Source of the DNA: Candidatus Symbiopectobacterium sp. NZEC151
GTDB taxonomy: Bacteria; Pseudomonadota; Gammaproteobacteria; Enterobacterales; Enterobacteriaceae
NCBI RefSeq assembly: GCF_025962655.1
Contig: NZ_JAGFPE010000009.1
Coordinates: forward strand, 1 to 64,000
Length of the DNA: 64,000 bases
Reading direction: 5' to 3'
Position numbers and translations under genes: made by a program. The notes beneath the pieces are model-generated. The model worked only from the letters and a program-made list of their open reading frames with translations, had not been told where the DNA came from and did not search any database. Below are positions 38,570-45,827 of the stretch, piece after piece. Numbering within the stretch: the first letter of the stretch is position 1; the number at the start of each line of letters is the position of its first letter.

Positions 38570-40156
38570 TTACATCATCCAGGATGCTAAGGAAAAGGAA
38601 TTTCCGACATGGACTCTCGAGAATCTCATTTTTTCAGCTATTATTGCTGGATGCTTTGTTGTACCTGGGTGCACAACTCCAGCAACCTCATTATAACAAT
38701 ACCCGATGAAATCACAAGATGATTTATATTTTTCAATATCCTTTACCAGAGCCAGAGCTTTACATAACTCTCCGAGACGCGCATAGAGTAACGCCAGTAA
38801 TCCCCGCATGATGGTATTCCCAGGTGAATCAGTGCTGAGCGTATCCTCTCCATATCTTACCGCCTCCTGGGTATCACCCAGGAGATAATTGATGATAACA
38901 TGCAATATTTTAGGAGAGTAAAACGCATCATTGAGATCCATGCACATATTATTCATCTGCATTGCTTTTTCTAAATCACCTTGTCTCACAAGATGGCAAG
39001 CATAGTAATAATAAACCTCTGCAACAGTGGGAGCTAATAACATAGCCAAATGAAACTTGCTTGCCGCTTCCTTATTATTTTCAGCGCAAAGTAACAACCC
39101 TTGTAAAGAGAGGGCAATAACGTTGTTCGGCTCACTCGCTAATATCTTACCGACAATGATCATCATTTCATGTCGGACGCTTTCGTAGTCCATCAAGCCC
39201 AGGTTGGCTACTGCATAGTAAGAACCAGCGATGCGACACAGTTCACTGATACTGGTATCGCCATGTCGTCTTAAGTTTACCGCTTGGGGCATAAACTTCT
39301 CGAGCGCTGATAGTGAGAATTGCAATGCATCATGCTGCGCCACTTTTGAGCTCAAAGGATGTACGTTGACCGTCGCCGGATCCATTCCCATCGATGGATC
39401 AATCACAGACAAAAGCGTAAGAATAGCCCGGCATAACAGCCGGTAATTGATGTGATGATCGCTCGTGAAATGGACGCCTTCACGATATAACACCGAATGA
39501 TCCTTTGCCCGCGTCAGTTCAAGCCGGATGATAGATTTTTCACCATGCCGGATTTCCATTCCGGAGATATAATAGTCTGCCTGTGATTTTTCGATTGCAG
39601 ACAGGTAGCTGCTGTAATCTTGAACGCTACGCGTCAGACAAGACGAAACAACATTAATGGGCAAATCCAGGCAATGCAACCAATCAATCAATTGATCGTG
39701 GAGTGAAATGGCCTGGTATCGATGCTGCATTTCAAAGATAAACAATGCAATATTGCATGCTCTCTTTTCAACTGAAGCATCAAATGCGGCCATGTCGCTG
39801 TGGCCCGCAGTCAAGGCAGGCAAAGTCGTTTTAGCAGGGAGATTGACGACTTGAACGTCAGGGACAAAACGATAGCCCTTGCCGTAGATATTATCGATAA
39901 ACCTTTGTTTTCCTGAATGACCCAGTGTGCGGCGCAGAACATAAATACAACGCGTCAATGACTCATCTGAGACCAATCCCCCTTTCCACACATGTTCAAT
40001 TATTGCATCTTTTGAAATAACGGCGTGTGCGTTTTGTAACATAAAGAGTAATACAGCACTCTCTTTAGGCGCTAGATAGATAGCGCCTTTATCTTTTGTC
40101 AGTAATTGACCATTATGAAAAGAAAAACCTTCAAATATAAATTGATGAAATTCCAT
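38570..40156 (-). CDS. hilA: HilA-family transcriptional activator
   Basis: Transcription factor of 528 residues (Salmonella HilA 553). The first 105 residues form an OmpR-type winged helix, with PKESAVLLFMLQNAHAVISK (start of the domain), the recognition region VSDESLTRCIYVLRRTL and DNIYGKGYRFVP. A middle domain contains ADYYISGMEIRHGE, matching PDYYISGQMI of HilA. The C-terminal third is made of TPR-like helices. In Salmonella HilA activates the prg-org and inv-spa operons; the same target set lies directly upstream here. AAGGA precedes the ATG. A long AT-rich region upstream suggests H-NS silencing. Confidence 0.9.
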   Translation of the reverse strand: MEFHQFIFEGFSFHNGQLLTKDKGAIYLAPKESAVLLFMLQNAHAVISKDAIIEHVWKGGLVSDESLTRCIYVLRRTLGHSGKQRFIDNIYGKGYRFVPDVQVVNLPAKTTLPALTAGHSDMAAFDASVEKRACNIALFIFEMQHRYQAISLHDQLIDWLHCLDLPINVVSSCLTRSVQDYSSYLSAIEKSQADYYISGMEIRHGEKSIIRLELTRAKDHSVLYREGVHFTSDHHINYRLLCRAILTLLSVIDPSMGMDPATVNVHPLSSKVAQHDALQFSLSALEKFMPQAVNLRRHGDTSISELCRIAGSYYAVANLGLMDYESVRHEMMIIVGKILASEPNNVIALSLQGLLLCAENNKEAASKFHLAMLLAPTVAEVYYYYACHLVRQGDLEKAMQMNNMCMDLNDAFYSPKILHVIINYLLGDTQEAVRYGEDTLSTDSPGNTIMRGLLALLYARLGELCKALALVKDIEKYKSSCDFIGYCYNEVAGVVHPGTTKHPAIIAEKMRFSRVHVGNSFSLASWMM

Positions 40157-40504
40157 TTTTACTATTCCTTACGAAATAGAGGCATAACTTTGCGCAATAA
40201 AGGAATAACGCATACACTCATCTAACAGTGCTATTCCCAACAAGCGGTAATGACTTTACTTCGGTTTTTTAGAGCAAACAGATGAAACGCTGCTTAAAAC
40301 GTTTTTCAGGCATATCAGCAGAACAAAAGTGGCAGAACCAACGTCACAGATAATATACGAGAATCGATAATTTTAATCACCGAATTCATTGGTAAGTCCA
40401 GGCTAAAACACTAAAAATTCCGAGTAAAAAAAACAACCCCTTCATCAATATAAAATACTGAAAAATTAGTTTAAATTAAAATTTAGTATCGTTAGTTGGC
40501 AATA
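40157..40504 (-). other. AT-rich region upstream of the hilA-type gene
   Basis: A 348-bp gap with no coding frame. It is strongly AT-rich with several A and T tracts. It must hold the promoter of the regulator and is a likely site for nucleoid-protein silencing and for AraC-type derepressors, as in Salmonella. Confidence 0.55.
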
Positions 40505-41092
40505 TCACTTACATAATAAGTAATTATTGACAGACATTTCCCACTGGTGTTGCTCTCTCGGTTTGGCAGCCACACCCGAAGATTTCTCAACACGCATGTA
40601 ATCTATGCTATGTGTAGGCATACCAGCCAGCTTTACCTTGTCACATATCATGGTTTTTTTGCCGGGATCTTGCATTGTCGCGCGAATACGCTCCCAAAAT
40701 TGGCTGACCTGCTTTTCGGACAACTGTGCCAAGGCTTCACCTAAGCGTTTTCCATGTGCCATCTTGGCATATTGTGTACCAATACGGCTTGCATCAAACC
40801 ACGTGTAGCTCCCCGCCAGGGCATAAAGGAATACCGCTCGATCGAACTTCTGAGCACGAACGCATGCGTTCATTTCAGCATAAAGCGCATCGGGTCCCCC
40901 GGAAGCAGCATAAAGCGGATCGGTACGGCATGTTTGTCCTGCAAACTCTAGGCCAGCACTAGCACTGTTTCCGCTATTGCCAGCAGCGCTATCTGGAAGT
41001 GAACGAGTTGCAGACTGACATCCCACCAACAACAACGATAGAAACAACGTGCTGGCGGCGAAAAAAACAGGTTTACCAGTCATGATTTTCAT
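40505..41092 (-). CDS. Putative lipoprotein of the secretion island
   Basis: Protein of 195 residues with a clear lipoprotein signal peptide MKIMTGKPVFFAASTLFLSL and lipobox LLVGC (Cys25). The mature part has four further Cys residues (around GQTCRTD, EMNACVRAQ, TMICDK and the final LLCK), which could form two disulfides. I do not recognise the family. It is the last gene of the prg-org block, overlapping the preceding small gene by 20 bp, so it is very likely co-transcribed. A role as pilotin or outer-membrane helper is possible but not shown. An ATG three codons downstream is an alternative start. Confidence 0.7.
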   Translation of the reverse strand: MKIMTGKPVFFAASTLFLSLLLVGCQSATRSLPDSAAGNSGNSASAGLEFAGQTCRTDPLYAASGGPDALYAEMNACVRAQKFDRAVFLYALAGSYTWFDASRIGTQYAKMAHGKRLGEALAQLSEKQVSQFWERIRATMQDPGKKTMICDKVKLAGMPTHSIDYMRVEKSSGVAAKPREQHQWEMSVNNYLLCK

Positions 41093-41273
41093 CAGGATCG
41101 AGCCCATCTGATAACAAGACTTTTTGCATCCAGTCGTTGTACATAAACCGCATACCCCAATCATTTTTTTTCTCCTCATCTAACTCATTGATTATATCGG
41201 TGATTTGTTTAATTTCCCCATCAGTTTCATAAAGATAAACGGTGGAGTTTGATAGAGAATTAATCGTTGTCAT
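41073..41273 (-). CDS. Small acidic protein after orgB
   Basis: A 66-residue acidic protein (MTTINSLSNSTVYLYETDGE...) overlapping orgB by 14 bp and the lipoprotein gene by 20 bp. Tight coupling on both sides argues for a real gene. It is not recognised; orgC of Salmonella occupies this place but is about 150 residues and I see no resemblance. It ends DGLDPDENHDW. A chaperone or secreted regulator is possible. Confidence 0.6.
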   Translation of the reverse strand: MTTINSLSNSTVYLYETDGEIKQITDIINELDEEKKNDWGMRFMYNDWMQKVLLSDGLDPDENHDW

Positions 41274-41991
41274 TGCTTATTTTTCCTTGATTATCATCAT
41301 TTTCCGATATCAACACCTCACTCGGTGGTGAATACATTTCAAGTTGCGCATAAAGCTTTTCCAATGTTTGCTGGGAAAGCTGTTCACAACTTTCATACAT
41401 TGATTGTGTGTCAAAAAAAGTATCTATTTGATTATCAACAAACGTTTCTGGTAAAAATTCGACCAGTTGCTCACGATACTTAAATACATATCGTAAATCT
41501 TGATGATACTCAAAAATGACGCCCCCTCGATGCATACTATCAATATAGGCCATTAATCTGCGTTTATAGCGGCGTCTGTCGTCAGGAAGAAGAATATAAA
41601 AAGGCGTTTTGTCATCTCGACCATCAATCTCATCGGCCCAGCTTTCAAACAAGGCACAAATCACGCTCTCCTTATTGACCGTGTCACTCAGCAAGCGCTT
41701 TGCTTGTTGGCGAACCTGCCCGTAGATTTCGTTCACAATGCCTTGTTTGTCCTCAATAAAACGGGTTACTGTTTCAATTGAGGTCATGACTCCGTGTTCA
41801 TAACCATTGCGATAGGCCTGCTGACGAATTGCCTCAGCATCACGATTCGCCTCTCTGATAATCTTTTTGGCATGTTCTCGGGCCTGAGCAACTACGCTGA
41901 TTTTCAGATTATGCGTTACACGGTTCTTGTTTGCTAACAGCACATTTTCTTGCAGCATATCAGCATATGACGTATCAACTTCTTTGAACAT
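41260..41991 (-). CDS. orgB: SctL/OrgB-type ATPase stator protein
   Basis: Cytoplasmic protein of 243 residues at the place of Salmonella OrgB (SctL), which links the ATPase InvC to the sorting platform and restrains its activity. The N-terminal half is helical and charged (QAREHAKKIIREANRDAEAI), typical of the FliH/SctL family. The C-terminal domain is of the vacuolar ATPase subunit E type by position. It overlaps orgA by 17 bp. Confidence 0.85.
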   Translation of the reverse strand: MFKEVDTSYADMLQENVLLANKNRVTHNLKISVVAQAREHAKKIIREANRDAEAIRQQAYRNGYEHGVMTSIETVTRFIEDKQGIVNEIYGQVRQQAKRLLSDTVNKESVICALFESWADEIDGRDDKTPFYILLPDDRRRYKRRLMAYIDSMHRGGVIFEYHQDLRYVFKYREQLVEFLPETFVDNQIDTFFDTQSMYESCEQLSQQTLEKLYAQLEMYSPPSEVLISENDDNQGKISNDND

Positions 41992-42553
41992 GTTGAATGG
42001 CCATCCTCATGACTAATTCATTATCACCGGTTAATAGTGGTGGCGCATTTCCGCTATCGTCGTCCGGTGGAAACAATAATGGCAGTCGTTCTCTTATTAC
42101 CGTCGAGACAGAAGAGGAGAATAAATCAATTTCTCTTTTAGCGCACAACGCATATTGCTCAAGAGAATAAGCAGACGCATCCACCTGCTTATTATCAAGA
42201 AAATTCAACAGCGAAAACTGCCTGACAGATTTTTCAAGCTTCCACCAGATTCCACACTGAAAAAGAGTGCTCTTATGGCGTTGACAAGCGACCATAAAAG
42301 CCGCTTTGGGCAGCAAATGCCAATGCGCAGCTAAATATCGCTCTCTTTCATTATCTAGATCGAGCGGTTCAACCGAAAGGGAAAAATTTTCGATTAAAAT
42401 ATCATTTATAATTCGATGACACCCTGGCGTCGAAAAACCTGGGGGCAGCGAAAAACGTTTGGGATGAATCCAGGATACCGGATTATATATAACATTCAGA
42501 ACATTAACGTGTTCCCGTTGCGCTTTATGCGTGACGCTTTCCATGAGATTCAA
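41975..42553 (-). CDS. orgA: SctK/OrgA-type sorting-platform protein
   Basis: Protein of 192 residues corresponding to OrgA (SctK), which connects the SctQ pods to the inner ring of the injectisome. VIYNPVSWIHPKRFSLPPGF aligns with IFDPLSYIHPQRLQIAP of Salmonella OrgA, and RLPLLFPP is shared near the C-terminus. It starts eight bases after the prgK stop and overlaps orgB. Confidence 0.88.
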   Translation of the reverse strand: MNLMESVTHKAQREHVNVLNVIYNPVSWIHPKRFSLPPGFSTPGCHRIINDILIENFSLSVEPLDLDNERERYLAAHWHLLPKAAFMVACQRHKSTLFQCGIWWKLEKSVRQFSLLNFLDNKQVDASAYSLEQYALCAKREIDLFSSSVSTVIRERLPLLFPPDDDSGNAPPLLTGDNELVMRMAIQHVQRS

Positions 42554-42561
42554 ACACTCCG

Positions 42562-43371
42562 TTATTTTCTATCTTCAGGAGCATCTACACTCGGAGTGGG
42601 ATCATCCGATGTGCGTTTATTATTACTCTGAATCGGGATATGCTTCTTTAGCTTACCAAAAAATGCATGATGGCTTTGACTAATAAATAACAGTACAGCA
42701 GCTAACAAGGCAACGGTTACCACACCAAGGCTTATTAACCATGTCGGTGTGTTAGACTTGGTCGCCTGAATGGATACCGGTGCATGCCGCTGAACATCAT
42801 TGATCCTGGATAATACGACGGAAATATTATCGTAACTAACATCTTCAAAGCTATTCTTGAGAAAGCGTTTTACATCACTGATCAATAAGGTGGTATCAGT
42901 AATGCTGTTATCATGATTGAGCAACGTTGAAAGATGAACGGGCGACTTTTTCCTATCGCCATCGCTGGAGCTCATATCATAGCTGACATGTACGCGAGCA
43001 GAAGCCACCCCTGAAATTGACAACAATGAATGTGCCAGTCGTTGCTCAATGCCGGAATAGAGACGCGCCTTTTCAGCACGCGGAGAAGAAACCAGCGCAT
43101 CGGCAGGAAACATCTGCGCAATATCGATCGCCGGTGGACGTGGCAGCCCATAGGTATTCATTAAATCAACAGAAGCCGAAAAATCTTGAGAACTGACAGA
43201 GAGACTGTATCCCTCTTTTTTGATCTCATTTTTGTCAACCTTGATGTTATTGCGCTGTAAAAGCGCAATAACTTCATTAGCCTGTTGTTGATCTAACCCT
43301 TTCAGCAAAACATCTTGCTTACAACCTACAAGAAAGACTGCCAGTATGGGAAATAACAGGTATTTATGCAT
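42562..43371 (-). CDS. prgK: SctJ/PrgK inner-membrane ring lipoprotein
   Basis: Lipoprotein of 269 residues that forms the inner periplasmic ring with PrgH. Signal peptide with lipobox LVGC (Cys17), two YscJ/FliF ring-building domains (about 20-190) with LYSGIEQRLAHSLLSISGVASARVHVSYD (in parts), and a C-terminal membrane segment about 210-232 (WLISLGVVTVALLAAVLLF) with a short cytoplasmic tail. Length is close to Salmonella PrgK (252). Confidence 0.95.
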   Translation of the reverse strand: MHKYLLFPILAVFLVGCKQDVLLKGLDQQQANEVIALLQRNNIKVDKNEIKKEGYSLSVSSQDFSASVDLMNTYGLPRPPAIDIAQMFPADALVSSPRAEKARLYSGIEQRLAHSLLSISGVASARVHVSYDMSSSDGDRKKSPVHLSTLLNHDNSITDTTLLISDVKRFLKNSFEDVSYDNISVVLSRINDVQRHAPVSIQATKSNTPTWLISLGVVTVALLAAVLLFISQSHHAFFGKLKKHIPIQSNNKRTSDDPTPSVDAPEDRK

Positions 43372-43373
43372 GA

Positions 43374-43676
43374 TTATGAACGTAATAATGTTTCAACAGT
43401 ACTGACCCCTTTACGGGTCAATGTACTAATGAGTGATACATGTAAGTTATAGTCAGAAGTTCGCTGTTGAAGTTCTGCCAACATTTCAGGGTCTGTTGAA
43501 GCATTGGTGTTCTCCAACAATGAGAGCACGTCACGCTGTTCCGCAGACATATTTACCGATTCCCGCGCATAAGCGCGAAGAAGACGATCTTCCAATGACA
43601 CATGGGCAGATTCTGGCATGGTAATATCATGCCAATTGCCAGACAGCTGTGTCACCATACTGGTGTTATGATTCAT
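43374..43676 (-). CDS. prgJ: SctI/PrgJ inner rod protein
   Basis: Protein of 100 residues (PrgJ 101) that forms the inner rod at the base of the needle. It is soluble and helical, with the C-terminal helix NLHVSLISTLTRKGVSTVETLL typical of the family (shown in full it is conserved with PrgJ). It starts 21 bp after prgI and stops two bases before prgK. Confidence 0.9.
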   Translation of the reverse strand: MNHNTSMVTQLSGNWHDITMPESAHVSLEDRLLRAYARESVNMSAEQRDVLSLLENTNASTDPEMLAELQQRTSDYNLHVSLISTLTRKGVSTVETLLRS

Positions 43677-43697
43677 AGCCTATTCCTGGTAACAACA

Positions 43698-43964
43698 TTA
43701 ACGGAAGTTGGTGATAATCGCCGAACCCACATCTTTGTAGACCTTCACAACGTTAGATTGCGCATTACGGTACAGCGTATACTCTGATAAGCGCGATTGA
43801 TAAATCGCCAACAGCTCTGGATTGGAGGGATCCTTTGCCAGTTCGCCTAGCGCCAGCTCCAATTCTGAGTTAAGTTCTGTCACACCTTTATCAAACGTTG
43901 ATGATTTATTCGACAAATAACCATTCCATGTAAAATCTGTACTTCTTGTATTTACGTTACTCAT
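43698..43964 (-). CDS. prgI: SctF/PrgI needle protein
   Basis: Needle subunit of 88 residues (PrgI 80). MSNVNTRSTDFTWNGYLSNK is followed by two helices with the ...DPSNPELLAIYQSRLSEY (DPSNPELLAIYQ conserved) loop and the C-terminal AQSNVVKVYKDVGSAIITNF that lines the channel. The start at 43964 is chosen by family length and by AAGAAGG just before it; 24 upstream codons belong to the tail of prgH. Confidence 0.95.
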   Translation of the reverse strand: MSNVNTRSTDFTWNGYLSNKSSTFDKGVTELNSELELALGELAKDPSNPELLAIYQSRLSEYTLYRNAQSNVVKVYKDVGSAIITNFR

Positions 43965-43977
43965 ATAAAAGCCTTCT

Positions 43978-45180
43978 TTAAGTTTTAGGGAAATACCAAT
44001 GTCCAGCGCCAAGCTTGATATAGCTTTGTTCGCCAAATTTAAAAGATTTATCTTTGAACCAATCAGTCTCTAGCTCAACAGAAAAGTGAACATATCGTCC
44101 TCCCCACTGTTGATAGTATTGATTGACAAAGTTCTTGATACTTTCGAGCATGCCATCCTCAATGACGCCCAATATGACAAAGGTGATGGTATCGCCATTG
44201 TCTATTTCACGAAATGAGAGCGCCATTTTTTTCAATCCTTGATTGGCAATGCTCCTGATTGTTTTATCCTCCAGATCGTCTAGCCTTACTGAATCAATAT
44301 AGGGAAATTTCTCTTTCAGAGCAGCAGTGAAATCACCGCGTGATTTTTCACTCAATTCATTCCTTTCTGCGCTAATTCTAAGAATCGGATGTTGAGGGTC
44401 ACTCAGGCGTATCTGATGAAATTTCAATGCAGGCCAGTAAGTTTCCACCCAACGGGAAATTCGCTCTTCTTCACTGGCAATATTGATAACATTAACCTGT
44501 TGACGCAGCGGATTTCTGATCATGGTTTGAATAGCCCAGTCAGTCGCTTTTTCACTGCCCGCAAAAACATAAATCCAATTATCACGCGCATACACTATCT
44601 GATAATCATCAGAAGCAAAATTCAATAATGTTGAAACATTATCAAGCTGGCGCTGTGTTCCTGTCAGATAACTATAACCCGCGACAAACACAGCGCTGAA
44701 TAAAGCAACCGCTGCCAATGTTTTATACCACACACTTTTAGCATTCTTTACCGTCGCTGGCATCGTTGATGATGGAACCGTAGCTGTGTCCTGGAGCTCC
44801 CCAGATAAGATGGCGTCCGAGAATTCAGAATGTTGATTCCGCCAGACAAATTTTTGTGTTCCAACGGTGATAACTTCATTTTCTAACAATGCTGTCATTG
44901 GTGAGCTGTCGTTTGACAGCTCACGCATATAAACGTCGCATGAGTCACCCGATTTAACGATGATCTCGAAACTTACATCCGTTTGTTCAGCAGGAATATA
45001 AATAGTATTGTCAGGCATCTGTGTGCCATTATATTGCTTGCTAATCGTATTTTCATCAGTAGAAAGAAAAAGTGTGTTCCCTTCAAGCAAAGCAAACTCA
45101 CACCCACGTAAAACGCCGTTAAGAAGCCTAACGACTATCCTTTTTTCTTTATCGATATTTCTATCTTCATCCAATAACAT
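43978..45180 (-). CDS. prgH: SctD/PrgH inner-membrane ring protein
   Basis: Outer component of the inner-membrane ring. A cytoplasmic FHA-like domain (about 1-115), a membrane segment near residues 148-168 (VWYKTLAAVALFSAVFVAGY) and a periplasmic domain ending INQYYQQWGGRYVHFSVELE-like and GHWYFPKT, as in Salmonella PrgH (GHWYFPSPL). The ATG at 45180 gives 400 residues and places RIVVRLLNGVLRGCEF where PrgH has YIVRLLNSSLNGCEF. An in-frame TTG at 45261 would add 27 residues but has no ribosome site. First gene of the prg-org operon. Confidence 0.92.
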   Translation of the reverse strand: MLLDEDRNIDKEKRIVVRLLNGVLRGCEFALLEGNTLFLSTDENTISKQYNGTQMPDNTIYIPAEQTDVSFEIIVKSGDSCDVYMRELSNDSSPMTALLENEVITVGTQKFVWRNQHSEFSDAILSGELQDTATVPSSTMPATVKNAKSVWYKTLAAVALFSAVFVAGYSYLTGTQRQLDNVSTLLNFASDDYQIVYARDNWIYVFAGSEKATDWAIQTMIRNPLRQQVNVINIASEEERISRWVETYWPALKFHQIRLSDPQHPILRISAERNELSEKSRGDFTAALKEKFPYIDSVRLDDLEDKTIRSIANQGLKKMALSFREIDNGDTITFVILGVIEDGMLESIKNFVNQYYQQWGGRYVHFSVELETDWFKDKSFKFGEQSYIKLGAGHWYFPKT

Positions 45181-45486
45181 TGCTAAATTCTCAAGGGGAT
45201 CGATACCATTACATTCACTTTTTACAAGATACGCCAGTGGGCCACGAACATCTTGATTCAATAATAATGGAAAATTGATTTCACATCAGATTTGGCAATC
45301 AGTGAACTAATGACTGTCAAGAAATAGAATGGAAATGTATATCTTCACATAGAAAAGAAAACACACCGTCAATATAATCAATCCTCATTAGAAAGGAACG
45401 CGAGCAAGAGAATAAAAGAAGGGAAAAGAAAGGAATGAGCAATAATCTTGGCAATGGGCCGAGTTAAAACTCGACCCATATTTACA
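45181..45486 (-). other. Promoter region between iacP and prgH
   Basis: A gap of about 306 bp with a hairpin near iacP. In Salmonella prgHIJK has its own HilA-activated promoter; by analogy the HilA-type protein encoded here should bind in this gap. No HilA-box could be assigned with certainty. Confidence 0.5.
45456..45477 (-). terminator. Hairpin after iacP
   Basis: GGG-x-CGAGT and ACTCG-x-CCC form an 8-bp stem with one mismatch around a TTTTA-type loop on the minus strand. It lies ten bases after the iacP stop. No T run follows, so termination may be partial. Confidence 0.5.
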
Positions 45487-45726
45487 TTAATGACACCGTT
45501 CATGAATCAGACGGTAGAGATCTTTAACATAGTTAACATCGTCTAGCACATCATCTTTGATGTTAATAGTAAACTCCTGTTCGAGCACTAACATCAGATC
45601 CATCATCATAAGTGAATCAGCCAATAGATCATAGTATAGGTGTTTCTCCGGCAGTACATCCACAGAGGAACAATTTATAATAGAGGAAACCACATTATTG
45701 ATGCGGTCCTCAACGTCTTTATTCAT
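45487..45726 (-). CDS. iacP: Acyl carrier protein IacP
   Basis: Small acyl-carrier-like protein of 79 residues. The phosphopantetheine attachment serine sits in LLADSLMMMDLM, matching LYADSLDLIDIV of Salmonella IacP. It occupies the same place, directly after the sipA position. In Salmonella IacP is linked to secretion and effector modification. Most of the acidic helix II after the serine is kept, though it is more methionine-rich than in housekeeping AcpP. Confidence 0.88.
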   Translation of the reverse strand: MNKDVEDRINNVVSSIINCSSVDVLPEKHLYYDLLADSLMMMDLMLVLEQEFTINIKDDVLDDVNYVKDLYRLIHERCH

Positions 45727-45827
45727 TACAATTCCTTTTAAATCTACAGAGCGAGGCCATCAAGATTACGTCAGGCCCCTTTTACAAGGCTAAACAACAA
45801 CCGCTCATCATAAAAGTATTTAAAGGC

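Noticed and set aside
38499-38696. A 65-codon plus-strand frame at the 3' end of the hilA-type gene
   Set aside because: Most of it is antisense to the regulator, and the amino-acid composition looks random.
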